Below, piece by piece: positions 16,813 through 23,712 of a stretch of 48,762 nt of DNA. Within the stretch, counting starts at the first letter, position 1. Every line of letters starts with the position of its first letter. The notes beneath the pieces were generated by a model. The model had not been told where the DNA came from. It worked only from the letters and a program-made list of their open reading frames with translations, and did not search any database. Origin of the DNA: an uncultured Oscillospiraceae bacterium (GTDB lineage Bacteria > Bacillota > Clostridia > Oscillospirales > Oscillospiraceae); the NCBI GenBank assembly GCA_910587645.1, contig CAJUNA010000032.1:1-48762 (forward strand). The letters run 5' to 3'. The position numbers were made by a program, and so were the translations under genes.

Positions 16813-18642
16813 ATGTCAACGCATAAATATATGGATCGCATCTGCGTTGCCGCCGTTGTTCTCTCTCTGCTCCTTACACTGTTTTTTATGAATGGCAAGG
16901 CCTTGGGACTCCAGCCGGCCGGCAAGGTCATCGGGTATGAAAACCGGCTGTTTGACACCACTCGCGTTCATACCATTGAAATCGTCATGGACGATTGGGA
17001 TGGCTTCATTGAAACCTGCCAAAATGAGGAATATAGTTCATGCAACGTGGTCATTGACGGCGAAAGTTATAAAAACGTAGGGATTCGCGCAAAGGGCAAC
17101 ACCTCCCTCAGCTCGGTTGCTGCCATGGGGAGCAGCCGCTACAGCTTTAAGGTCGAGTTTGACAAATACGACAGCACCAAGAGCTATCACGGACTGGACA
17201 AAATCAGCCTGAACAATCTGATTCAGGACAATACGATGATGAAGGACTATTTGACCTACCAGATGATGAACGCTTTCGGCGTACCCAGCTCCCTGAGCAG
17301 TTTTGTATATATTACAGTCAATGGCGAGGATTGGGGGCTGTATCTGGCGGTGGAAGGTGTGGAGGAAGCCTTTTTGCGGCGCAACTATGGCAATGACTAC
17401 GGCGAGTTCTATAAGCCGGACAGCATGAGTTTTGGCGGCGGCCGGGGCAATGGCCGGGACTTTGACATAAATGAATTTGCGGGCACATCTGATGGAAAGG
17501 ATGGAGGGGCTTTCGAACGGCCCAGCAAAAAAGCGGACTTCGGCAATTTGAATCCGCCGTCAGACGTGCCCACTGATGAAATTGACTTTGGCGATTTTGA
17601 TCCGTCCCCCATGCCTGACGGCGGCGGTTTTAGCTTTGGAGGAGCTTCCGATGTGAAACTGCAATACATTGACGATGACCCCGACAGCTACTCCAATATT
17701 TTCAGCAGCGCGAAAACCGATGTTTCCGATGCAGATCAGGCACGGTTGATTTCCTCCTTGAAAACGCTTTCCAGCTACGAAAATTTGGAAGATGTCCTGG
17801 ACATGGATGCGGTGCTCCGCTATTTTGTCGTCCACAACTTTGTAGTCAACGGGGACAGCTACACCGGGAATATGATCCACAACTATTACCTGTATGAAGA
17901 GGACGGCCGGCTCTCCATGCTCCCATGGGACTATAATCTGGCCTTTGGGACGTTCCAGGCTGGCCCGGCGGTTTCGGCTGTCAATGACCCCATTGACGAA
18001 GTGCTCTCCGACCGTCCTATGCAGGCGTGGATCTTTTCCGACGAGGCATATACCCGGCAATATCACAAATTGTACGCGGAATTTCTGAACACAGTAGACG
18101 CGGCTCAGATTATCAATGACGCATACGCACTGATTGCGGACTATGTAGAGAAGGACCCCACCAAATTCTGCACCTATGCGGAATTTGAGACCGGCGTACA
18201 GACCCTGCTTTCTTTCTGCGCCCTGCGGCAGGAGAGTGTCCAAGGGCAGCTAACGGGTACAATCCCATCCACCAGCGAGGGTCAGAACGCGCAGCAGGAT
18301 ACGCTGGTTAACGCGGATAATCTGAATCTGTCCGACATGGGAACGATGGACAACGGCGGAGGCCCCGGCGGATTCGGCGGAGCTGGTGGCCAAAGCGGCA
18401 GGGATGGTCAGATGGGTCCGTCTGCACAAGACGGCACGGCTGGCGCCTCCAGCGAAATGAACGCTGCCCCATCTGAGACGGGGCAGCGTGATGATAGGAA
18501 CTTTTCACCACCCGGTGGCGGGTTTATCCCGCCTGACGGCCAGGCATCCCCGGCATCCCGGCAACCAGTCATGATTTTGTTGGGCGTGTCTGCCATTACC
18601 TTGGTTATAGGGCTTGTAATTGCTATCAAGTATAAAAGGTAA
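16813..18642 (+). CDS. CotH kinase family protein, membrane-anchored
   Basis: A 609-residue exported protein. A signal anchor covers residues about 9-30. The CotH kinase domain follows: RAKGNTSL, YSFKVEFDKYD, GLDKISLNNLIQDNTMMKDY, WGLYLAVEGVEEAFL, GEFYKPD and, late in the domain, LPWDYNLAFG with the metal-binding Asp. CotH of Bacillus spores is a Ser kinase for coat proteins. An Asp/Gly/Pro-rich insert (about 205-275) splits the domain. A Gly/Asn/Gln-rich low-complexity linker (about 480-580) precedes a C-terminal membrane helix ending in a basic tail. It is the last gene of the VTC operon; the target substrate is unknown. Confidence 0.93.
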   Translation: MSTHKYMDRICVAAVVLSLLLTLFFMNGKALGLQPAGKVIGYENRLFDTTRVHTIEIVMDDWDGFIETCQNEEYSSCNVVIDGESYKNVGIRAKGNTSLSSVAAMGSSRYSFKVEFDKYDSTKSYHGLDKISLNNLIQDNTMMKDYLTYQMMNAFGVPSSLSSFVYITVNGEDWGLYLAVEGVEEAFLRRNYGNDYGEFYKPDSMSFGGGRGNGRDFDINEFAGTSDGKDGGAFERPSKKADFGNLNPPSDVPTDEIDFGDFDPSPMPDGGGFSFGGASDVKLQYIDDDPDSYSNIFSSAKTDVSDADQARLISSLKTLSSYENLEDVLDMDAVLRYFVVHNFVVNGDSYTGNMIHNYYLYEEDGRLSMLPWDYNLAFGTFQAGPAVSAVNDPIDEVLSDRPMQAWIFSDEAYTRQYHKLYAEFLNTVDAAQIINDAYALIADYVEKDPTKFCTYAEFETGVQTLLSFCALRQESVQGQLTGTIPSTSEGQNAQQDTLVNADNLNLSDMGTMDNGGGPGGFGGAGGQSGRDGQMGPSAQDGTAGASSEMNAAPSETGQRDDRNFSPPGGGFIPPDGQASPASRQPVMILLGVSAITLVIGLVIAIKYKR

Positions 18643-18650
18643 AATTTTAC

Positions 18651-18685
18651 GGAGCAGGCGCTTGCTGACGGCAAGGGCCTGCTCC
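18651..18685 (+). terminator. Terminator-like hairpin after the CotH gene
   Basis: GGAGCAGGC and GCCTGCTCC arms enclose a second 5-bp stem. The T-run behind it is weak. Confidence 0.6.
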
Positions 18686-19071
18686 ATTTCCGTTTGCTTC
18701 TAAAAATCTGGCTTCCAATGCTTTTTTTAACTTGCTTTTAAGTTTGTCCGCTATAATGGCCTCATTCTTGAGCAGAAGGGGGAGATATGCGAATGTTGTC
18801 CGCAATGCAGCATCATAACGCTGATCTACAAATGAATACATCTTGCGCTTTCTGACAGTCCGATTCAAGTGAAGTGTGGTATCTGCAACTCGACAATCTA
18901 CCATTTGAAACCTGGGGAATCTGTATCCACGAGCATCTTAAAAGCTCTCGTAAAAATTGTTTTCTCCTTATCGTGATATGGTTCGAACCTGCTTCCAGTA
19001 TACACAGTTAGGCAGGAGAAAACAATTTGCAATTTCACGGCTTTTGCACAGTGGGCCTGGAGACTGTTTTC
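18686..19071. other. Gene-free stretch with a decayed regulated promoter and an inverted repeat
   Basis: Between the CotH terminator and the AraC gene I see the orphan promoter at 18725-18757 and a perfect 15-bp inverted repeat (18954-18968 and 19014-19028, arms AAATTGTTTTCTCCT and its complement). A minus-strand frame of 85 codons (18647-18904) crosses the terminator and promoter and is not supported. The remainder looks like the relic of a gene. Confidence 0.5.
18725..18757 (+). promoter_or_regulatory. Orphan copy of the OmpR-type promoter/operator
   Basis: This stretch matches the VTC-operon promoter at about 32 of 39 positions, including both 11-bp-spaced half-sites (TTTTAACTTG, TTTTAAGTT) and TATAAT at 18752-18757. 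No convincing gene follows on the plus strand: the first ATG frames behind it end after about 20 codons. Confidence 0.6.
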
Positions 19072-19917
19072 TCACTTCCACTCTCTCGGGCTTTTCCCAT
19101 ACGCGGCCCGGAAAGCCCGCAGGAAAACGGAATAGTCTCCAAATCCGGCATCCTCGGCAGCCTTCAGCACCGGCACGTCCCGCCGGATAGCTTCCGCGGC
19201 CTGCTGCAAGCGTTTTTGCCGGATGTACTGGTGAACGGAGCAGCCGTAAACCTCCTTGAAACGGTGCATCAGATAGTACCGGCTCAGGAAAAAGGCGCCA
19301 GCTAACCGGCCAATGCTCAGTTCCTCCCCCAGGTGGGCCATAATATACCGGGTAACCTCCTCCATTTTGGGGTCAAAGCGGTAAGCGGCGGTGTCCGCTT
19401 CCTCCCGTGCTCCCCCAACCGCCCGGTTGAGACAGATCAGCAATTGCAGTACACAGGTATCCGCCAGCAGGCGGGCAGCAAAGCCCTCGTCTTGTCCCGC
19501 CGCTTCCACCCGTTCAAACAGTTCGCGCCAGCGTTCCCGCTCCTCACCCCTGGGGCGGTGGAGGTGGACACCCCGCTGTTCTGTCAATCGGAAGCAGTCC
19601 GACAAATCTGCTTCCGGCGCGCCGAAACGGGACATAAATTCCCGGCCGATCCACAGCACCATCCGTTCATAGCCCTGCCCGTCTTCCACCACCGGAAGAT
19701 GGATCAGATTCCGGCTGACCAGCAGTACATCCATGGGCTGAAGGGGGTAGCACTTTCCCTCAATATGGTAAGTCACCCTGCCTCCCAGCAGCAGGACCAG
19801 TTTATCGAATTCATGGTAATGATAATCCAACGCCAGGGCGCGGTCATCCCGCAGGTGGAACAGCCGGTAGGGTTCGTTAAGATATCCCCGCTTGCCAATT
19901 TCGCTTCTGTCCAGCAT
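19072..19917 (-). CDS. AraC-family transcriptional regulator
   Basis: A 281-residue regulator with an N-terminal cupin ligand domain (residues about 25-110; DYHYHEFDKLVLLLGG gives the histidine-rich strand) and a C-terminal pair of HTH motifs (LSIGRLAGAFFLSRYYLMHRF and VPVLKAAEDAGFGDYSVFLRAFRAAYGKSPREW). The start at 19917 has GGAGG 6 bp upstream. The ligand and targets are unknown. A terminator separates it from the zinc-ribbon gene upstream. Confidence 0.93.
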   Translation of the reverse strand: MLDRSEIGKRGYLNEPYRLFHLRDDRALALDYHYHEFDKLVLLLGGRVTYHIEGKCYPLQPMDVLLVSRNLIHLPVVEDGQGYERMVLWIGREFMSRFGAPEADLSDCFRLTEQRGVHLHRPRGEERERWRELFERVEAAGQDEGFAARLLADTCVLQLLICLNRAVGGAREEADTAAYRFDPKMEEVTRYIMAHLGEELSIGRLAGAFFLSRYYLMHRFKEVYGCSVHQYIRQKRLQQAAEAIRRDVPVLKAAEDAGFGDYSVFLRAFRAAYGKSPREWK

Positions 19918-19934
19918 ACGCGTCCTCCATCCGT

Positions 19935-19967
19935 AAAAAATGAGAAGCCTCTCCGGCTCCTCATTTT
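19935..19967 (-). terminator. Intrinsic terminator of the zinc-ribbon gene
   Basis: An 8-bp GC-rich stem flanked by A/T tracts, followed by six T residues on the minus strand. Confidence 0.8.
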
Positions 19968-19984
19968 GCCTGCGTACTTCTGGC

Positions 19985-20359
19985 TTATTCCATAGGCGCG
20001 CCGCAGTGGGGGCAGAACTTAGAATCGCTGATCTTACCGCAGACAGGGCAGACCGCGCCCTCTTCGGGCTGGTTGGATTCCGCGTTCTCGGCGGCATCAC
20101 GGCTGGCCTGGAGATCGGCAATTTTCTGCTGGGAGCTGCGGATCGCGGCCATCACGTCCGCCACGGCCGCCGGGACCTCGCCTTCCCCATGCTCGCACGC
20201 ATACCACTGGCCCAAGGCCCGGTAGCTTTTGTCCAACTCCCGCTTTTCAGAGATGATCGCGGCAGAGATTTTTGCGGAATCGGCCACCTCTCTGGCTTTA
20301 ACGGCGGCGGTGGAAACAGCGGCCCTTGCCTTTTGCGTTACTTCCTCAAAATAGCTCAT
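19985..20359 (-). CDS. Zinc-ribbon protein with coiled-coil N terminus
   Basis: A 124-residue protein. Residues 1-90 are helical and charged, with a probable coiled coil and an RELDKSYRALGQWY block. The C terminus is a zinc ribbon with two CxxC knuckles (CPVCGK, CPHCGA). Similar small proteins are common in Clostridia and have no assigned role. AAAGGAG lies 6 bp before the ATG at 20359. Confidence 0.85.
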   Translation of the reverse strand: MSYFEEVTQKARAAVSTAAVKAREVADSAKISAAIISEKRELDKSYRALGQWYACEHGEGEVPAAVADVMAAIRSSQQKIADLQASRDAAENAESNQPEEGAVCPVCGKISDSKFCPHCGAPME

Positions 20360-20486
20360 AGTACACTCCTTTCCGAATAGTGTGCCTGGATATGTTTGAT
20401 GGATCCTATTATAGCGGATTCTTTCCATTCCTGCAAGTGGTTTTTGGCGTGTATGCGGAATGGTTGCGGAGGAAGCAAATATATGC

Positions 20487-20515
20487 TTGACAGGAGATGC
20501 AATGTGTGGTATCTT
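20487..20515 (+). promoter_or_regulatory. Promoter of the tRNA-Thr gene
   Basis: TTGACA (20487-20492) and TATCTT (20510-20515) are 17 bp apart, 72 bp before the tRNA. Confidence 0.6.
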
Positions 20516-20587
20516 TAATGAGTCTTTTCTTTATATCGTTGTAAAAGCCCGTGTGGCCAAGTGGGGGCGCATTGGTTTTTCCAAAAT

Positions 20588-20663
20588 GCTGGTGTAGCTC
20601 AGCCGGTAGAGCAGCTGATTCGTAATCAGCAGGTCAGGTGTTCAAGTCACCCCACCAGCTCCA
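20588..20663 (+). tRNA. tRNA-Thr (anticodon CGU)
   Basis: A complete 76-nt cloverleaf: acceptor arms GCTGGTG and CACCAGC, D-arm GCTC/GAGC, anticodon stem GCTGA/TCAGC with loop TTCGTAA (anticodon CGT), T-arm AGGTG/CACCC region with TTCAAGT loop, and an encoded CCA end. tRNA genes often serve as integration sites, and a foreign-looking element begins about 150 bp downstream, but I find no second copy of its 3' end in the window. Confidence 0.97.
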
Positions 20664-20698
20664 AAACCCGCAGGAATTTCAAGCTTCCTGCGGGTTTT
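20664..20698 (+). terminator. Terminator of tRNA-Thr
   Basis: Stem of about 13 bp (arms AAACCCGCAGGAA and complement) ending in TTTT, directly behind the CCA end. Confidence 0.85.
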
Positions 20699-20798
20699 AC
20701 AAATTTTATTTAAATTTAATTTTTTGATTTTTAGATATCTAGTGGTATTTCTCAAGCCCAGCTTGATGTAATAGTTAGCTCAATTTGCCTATATACGA

Positions 20799-20824
20799 AA
20801 AGCCCGCCAGAGATGGCGGGCTTT
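20799..20824. terminator. Bidirectional hairpin at the left edge of the element
   Basis: Perfect 10-bp arms (AAAGCCCGCC and complement) around a 6-nt loop. It marks the start of the plus-strand element. Confidence 0.6.
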
Positions 20825-20864
20825 ATACTGTGGGTAGTCAATCACAAGCAGGAGGTAATACAGA

Positions 20865-21116
20865 ATGGACAGAGATTATTACGTTGCGGAACTGCGGGAG
20901 GCGGAGCGGCTGTTGTACCGGGCTCAGTGCCGGGTGCGCTGCTTGGAAGCAAATCTGGACCGGATAGACCCGGAGGATTTTGAGCCGCTGATGGAATCGC
21001 TGGAAGCGGCACGGCAGGAGGCCACGGATGCCGGATTCAGAGAAGTCCGCGCCAGAATTGCCCTCCATGACTGCGAAAAGAAGCTGTCCAGTGCAGGCAG
21101 CACCGAACAGCCGTAA
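20865..21116 (+). CDS. Small coiled-coil protein, function unknown
   Basis: An 83-residue, strongly charged, almost fully helical protein with heptad-like spacing (YYVAELREAERLLYRAQ and onward) and two cysteines. AGGAGG lies 10 bp before the ATG. It is the first gene of the element. No family recognised. Confidence 0.65.
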   Translation: MDRDYYVAELREAERLLYRAQCRVRCLEANLDRIDPEDFEPLMESLEAARQEATDAGFREVRARIALHDCEKKLSSAGSTEQP

Positions 21117-21126
21117 GCAAGGATAT

Positions 21127-21188
21127 AGGCCCCTCCCGAATGGCGGGACGCTTCGTGTTGCGACCATTATACCACGAAGGAGGGGCCT
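21127..21188 (+). other. RNA fold that hides the ribosome binding site of the sigma-like gene
   Basis: A 10-bp perfect stem pairs AGGCCCCTCC (21127-21136) with GGAGGGGCCT (21179-21188). Inside are a short CCCG/CGGG hairpin and a 7-bp CTTCGTG/CACGAAG hairpin that compete for neighbouring bases. The closing arm contains the GGAGG of the next gene, so the fold should block its translation unless opened. Confidence 0.55.
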
Positions 21189-21195
21189 GGTTCAA

Positions 21196-21948
21196 GTGAC
21201 ACGTCAAGAATTTACAACGGCGGTGAGAGCGGTGCAGGCAGGAGAGCCGGGAGCCACGCTGAAGCTGTGGGAGGAAGTGCGGTGGTTCGTGGCAAAGTCT
21301 GCGTACAGGTGGGCGAGTAATTCCAACGGGCGCACACCGCATGAGGATCTGATGCAGGCCGGCTTTCTCGCTATGCTGGACGCAGTGGAGAAGTTCGACC
21401 CTGAGCGGGAGGGCGGCGGGTTTCTTTCGGTGCTGCGCCTTACCCTCAAAACTCGATTCGCGGAGGAATCCGGCATCAGGACAACAAGGCGGGATGCACT
21501 CCACTATGCGGAAAGCGCGGATGCTCCTGCATACGAGGACGGCCCAACAGTCGAGGACACTGTGCCGGACAGGAGCGCGGCTCTGGCCTTTGCAGACGTG
21601 GAATACGGGGATCTCCTGGACTACTGCCGCCGTATCATCGGTGCGGCTCTGGACAGCCTGCCGCCAGCGCAAGCCGCCGTTGTGCGCCTGCGCTATTTGG
21701 ATGGCCTGACGCTGGATGAGGTTGCCGCAAGGCGCACCAGCAAGCAGGCGGTGAAGGAAGCGGAGGAACGCGCCCTTGACCATCTGGCGCGGGGGAAATA
21801 CCGGTGGGAGTTGCGGGAATGCCTGTGGGCGTTTGAGGACTTCCATGCTGCCTGGGACACCGCGAGAGCCGATACATGGAGTACAGCAACCAGCCGCACA
21901 GAGACAGCGGCGTTGAGGAATATCGAAAAGGAAGTGATGACAGTATGA
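21196..21948 (+). CDS. Sigma-70-like transcription factor of the element
   Basis: A 250-residue protein with a region-2-like helix block (HEDLMQAGFLAMLDAVEKFDPEREGG) and a region-4-like HTH (SLPPAQAAVVRLRYLDGLTLDEVAARRTS), the two-part layout of a sigma factor. The GTG at 21196 is chosen because GGAGG lies 12 bp upstream and the preceding frame overlaps the first gene out of phase. It may direct transcription of element promoters. Overlaps the next HTH gene by 4 bp. It could also act as a phage-type late regulator instead of a true sigma. Confidence 0.75.
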   Translation: MTRQEFTTAVRAVQAGEPGATLKLWEEVRWFVAKSAYRWASNSNGRTPHEDLMQAGFLAMLDAVEKFDPEREGGGFLSVLRLTLKTRFAEESGIRTTRRDALHYAESADAPAYEDGPTVEDTVPDRSAALAFADVEYGDLLDYCRRIIGAALDSLPPAQAAVVRLRYLDGLTLDEVAARRTSKQAVKEAEERALDHLARGKYRWELRECLWAFEDFHAAWDTARADTWSTATSRTETAALRNIEKEVMTV

Positions 21949-22325
21949 TTCAAGCAGAAATCAAGGAAGGCCAAGCGTGGATGAGGGAGTTCTTTTCCAG
22001 GCATAGAGAACTGACCCCGGAGGAAAAGGCGGAGCGTGTGGTGGTCATTCGGAGCATTGCGGAGCGGTCACGGGTGGATGCCGAGGCGCGGTCATACATG
22101 GAGTGGCTGACGGAGCAGGTCGGGCCTGACCTGCCGATGGAGGTTCAGGCGTTTCGAGCCTGCTATCTGGACGGGGTAAGCAGGCCAACCTCCCGGCAGG
22201 TGGGCCGCGCTCTGAGCATGGACAAGCGCAGCGTCCACCGCTGCATCCGCCGGACGCTGGAGGCCATGCTGCCCCTTGCGTTCGGACTGGATGGGCTTTA
22301 TGCGGCTGACAAATTGCACCGTTAA
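21945..22325 (+). CDS. HTH protein, sigma-region-4-like
   Basis: A 126-residue protein, helical throughout, whose C-terminal third holds a helix-turn-helix (SRPTSRQVGRALSMDKRSVHRCIRRTLEAM) like region 4 of sigma factors or phage ArpU-type regulators. Its ATG overlaps the stop of the sigma-like gene (ATGA), so the two are made together and may work as partners. No catalytic motif is seen. Confidence 0.65.
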   Translation: MIQAEIKEGQAWMREFFSRHRELTPEEKAERVVVIRSIAERSRVDAEARSYMEWLTEQVGPDLPMEVQAFRACYLDGVSRPTSRQVGRALSMDKRSVHRCIRRTLEAMLPLAFGLDGLYAADKLHR

Positions 22326-22334
22326 AAAGAAAGG

Positions 22335-22445
22335 GGCCAGGGATGCCCACCGTGGCCGCTCTGACGAGCGTGGAGCCCGCTGGTAGGATGCAATACCACC
22401 CACAGGCAAAACCCCGTCAGCGGGCCTCTGTGGGCGTTACAGAGG
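22335..22445 (+). ncRNA. Structured RNA with pseudoknot potential
   Basis: A 110-nt gene-free stretch contains nested pairings: GGCCA/TGGCC (22335-22339, 22353-22357), CGCTC/GAGCG (22357-22370), GCCCGCTG (22375-22382) with CAGCGGGC (22418-22425), and CCCACAG (22399-22405) with CTGTGGG (22428-22434). The last two cross, giving an H-type pseudoknot. A competing terminator-like stem, CCTCTGT/ACAGAGG (22425-22445), could form in its place, which suggests a switch or attenuator. No known family recognised. Confidence 0.5.
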
Positions 22446-22448
22446 TGG

Positions 22449-22482
22449 TTGAATTAAAGTTCAGTTCGTGGTACAATACTGA
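22449..22482 (+). promoter_or_regulatory. Promoter and possible operator of the RHH-Uma2 pair
   Basis: TTGAAT (22449-22454) and TACAAT (22472-22477) are 17 bp apart. A 5-bp inverted repeat TCAGT/ACTGA (22461-22465, 22478-22482) straddles the -10, a suitable place for autorepression by the RHH protein. Confidence 0.55.
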
Positions 22483-22498
22483 CTGAGAGGTGATGACG

Positions 22499-22717
22499 AT
22501 GGCACAGACCGAAGCCCACATGGCGGCAACAAATAGGTTTAACAAAAAAGCGTATGACAACCTGCAACTAAGAGTTAGGAAAGACGCTGATCCCAGTGGC
22601 GATGCTATACGCGCCCACGCTGAAGCTATGGGCGAAAGTGTGAACGCCTTTTTACTGCGGGCGGTCGTGGAAACCATTGAACGAGATAACGCCAGAGCGG
22701 CAGACAAGGAGGAGTGA
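22499..22717 (+). CDS. Ribbon-helix-helix (Arc/CopG-like) protein
   Basis: A 72-residue protein. After a short charged N terminus come a beta-strand (YDNLQLRVRKD) and two helices (SGDAIRAHAEAMGESVNAFLLRAVVETIER), the RHH DNA-binding layout typical of antitoxins and plasmid or phage repressors. GAGAGG lies 8 bp before the ATG at 22499. It is followed at once by the Uma2 nuclease gene, the spacing usual for toxin-antitoxin pairs. Confidence 0.75.
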   Translation: MAQTEAHMAATNRFNKKAYDNLQLRVRKDADPSGDAIRAHAEAMGESVNAFLLRAVVETIERDNARAADKEE

Positions 22718-22719
22718 TT

Positions 22720-23292
22720 ATGCCATTACCAGCAAAGCAAGAGCGATTCACGTTTGCGGATGTTCTCACCTGGGACGAGGGTGAGCATATCGAAATCATC
22801 AACGGTGAGGCGTTCATGATAGCTACGCCGTCCAGTCGGCATCAGGAGATTAGCGGCGAATTGTTTCGCCAGCTAGCAAACTTTCTGGAGGGAAAGCGGT
22901 GCAAGGTCTATCCCGCTCCCTTTGGGGTTCGGCTGTTCGAGCAGGATGGGGACAGCCCGGAAGATGTCGACACGATGGTTGAGCCAGACATTTCCGTGGT
23001 GTGTGACCGGAGCAAGATCGACAAGCACGGCTGCAAGGGAGCGCCAGACCTGATTATTGAAATCCTCTCTCCCTCCACCCGGCGGCATGACCGCCTTGTG
23101 AAGCTGAACCTGTACCAGCGGGCAGGTGTTCGGGAATACTGGATTGTAGACCCGGATAATGAATCCGTCCAGGTATTCACACAAGATGGCAGCGCACTGA
23201 AAATCCGCGAGGACTATGATCCGGAAGATGTGGCGAAGGTCAACGTGCTTGACGGGTGCTTTATTGAACTGAGCAAGGTGTTTTCTGAATAA
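22720..23292 (+). CDS. Uma2-family (DUF820) putative restriction-like endonuclease
   Basis: A 190-residue protein of the PD-(D/E)xK superfamily. It shows WDEGEHIEIINGEAFM, the SSRHQEISGELFRQL helix, EPDISVVCDRSK, and the core PDLIIEILSPSTRRHDRLVKLNLYQRAGVREYWIVDP. The Asp and Glu in PDLIIE and the later Lys fit the metal-dependent nuclease site. Uma2 genes are multicopy in cyanobacteria and occur in mobile elements; their targets are mostly unknown. AAGGAGG sits 7 bp before the ATG at 22720. The RHH gene stops 2 bp upstream. Confidence 0.92.
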   Translation: MPLPAKQERFTFADVLTWDEGEHIEIINGEAFMIATPSSRHQEISGELFRQLANFLEGKRCKVYPAPFGVRLFEQDGDSPEDVDTMVEPDISVVCDRSKIDKHGCKGAPDLIIEILSPSTRRHDRLVKLNLYQRAGVREYWIVDPDNESVQVFTQDGSALKIREDYDPEDVAKVNVLDGCFIELSKVFSE

Positions 23293-23301
23293 GCAGTGCG
23301 A

Positions 23302-23334
23302 AGCGGGCAGGGTTCCATCCCTGCCCGCTCTTTT
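23302..23334 (+). terminator. Terminator of the RHH-Uma2 unit
   Basis: An 11-bp stem (AGCGGGCAGGG and complement) with a 6-nt loop and TCTTTT behind it. Confidence 0.88.
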
Positions 23335-23422
23335 CATAGCCTTTTTCCCTGCGATTTGTTGCGGAAAAGGGGATTTTTTATTGTTTATGTGAAAAATTTT
23401 CCGAAAAAATTCAAGAAAAGCA

Positions 23423-23451
23423 TTGACAATAACATGCATGCATGTTATAAT
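23423..23451 (+). promoter_or_regulatory. Consensus promoter with a perfect palindromic operator in its spacer
   Basis: TTGACA (23423-23428), a 17-bp spacer and TATAAT (23446-23451) form a perfect sigma-A promoter. The spacer is almost filled by the perfect 16-bp palindrome AACATGCATGCATGTT (23431-23446). A repressor bound there would exclude RNA polymerase, so this strong promoter is probably kept off by a dimeric regulator. Confidence 0.85.
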
Positions 23452-23500
23452 ACGAACATAAAGAAAAGCAAAACAAAAAAACGAAAAGGAGCCGTTGAAA

Positions 23501-23710
23501 ATGAACTTCACCGAACTGAAAAACTTCATCGAGGACATGACCGCTGAGGTCAGCAATCTCAAAGCTGCAATCGAATATACGGAACGCTTCCTGATGGATG
23601 AATCCCCGCTGGTTCCGCAGCACCTCGCCGAAATGAAAGCCAACCTCACCGAGATGACCGAGGAGCTGGAGGGCGCAACCCAGTACGCCGAGCGGCTAGC
23701 CGCTTACTAA
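23501..23710 (+). CDS. Small acidic coiled-coil protein, function unknown
   Basis: A 69-residue acidic protein that is helical with heptad spacing in two stretches (FTELKNFIEDMTAEVSNLKA and AEMKANLTEMTEELEGA). AAAAGGAG lies before the ATG at 23501. It is transcribed from the palindrome-controlled promoter, and the hammerhead ribozyme begins 3 nt after its stop codon. No family recognised. Confidence 0.65.
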   Translation: MNFTELKNFIEDMTAEVSNLKAAIEYTERFLMDESPLVPQHLAEMKANLTEMTEELEGATQYAERLAAY

Positions 23711-23712
23711 GC

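Noticed and set aside
15771..16961. Long minus-strand open frame across the VTC and DUF4956 genes
   Set aside because: It spans three real genes on the other strand and shows no family motif or ribosome binding site.
18647..18904. 85-codon minus-strand frame after the CotH gene
   Set aside because: It crosses the terminator and the duplicated promoter, has no good ribosome binding site and has a composition that follows from those sites.
22362..22369. CTGACGAG resembling a second hammerhead core
   Set aside because: There is no GAAA with matching stem II and stem III in any permutation; the GAAA at about 22328 would need a type II layout, but no stem I hairpin lies between. Counted as coincidence.
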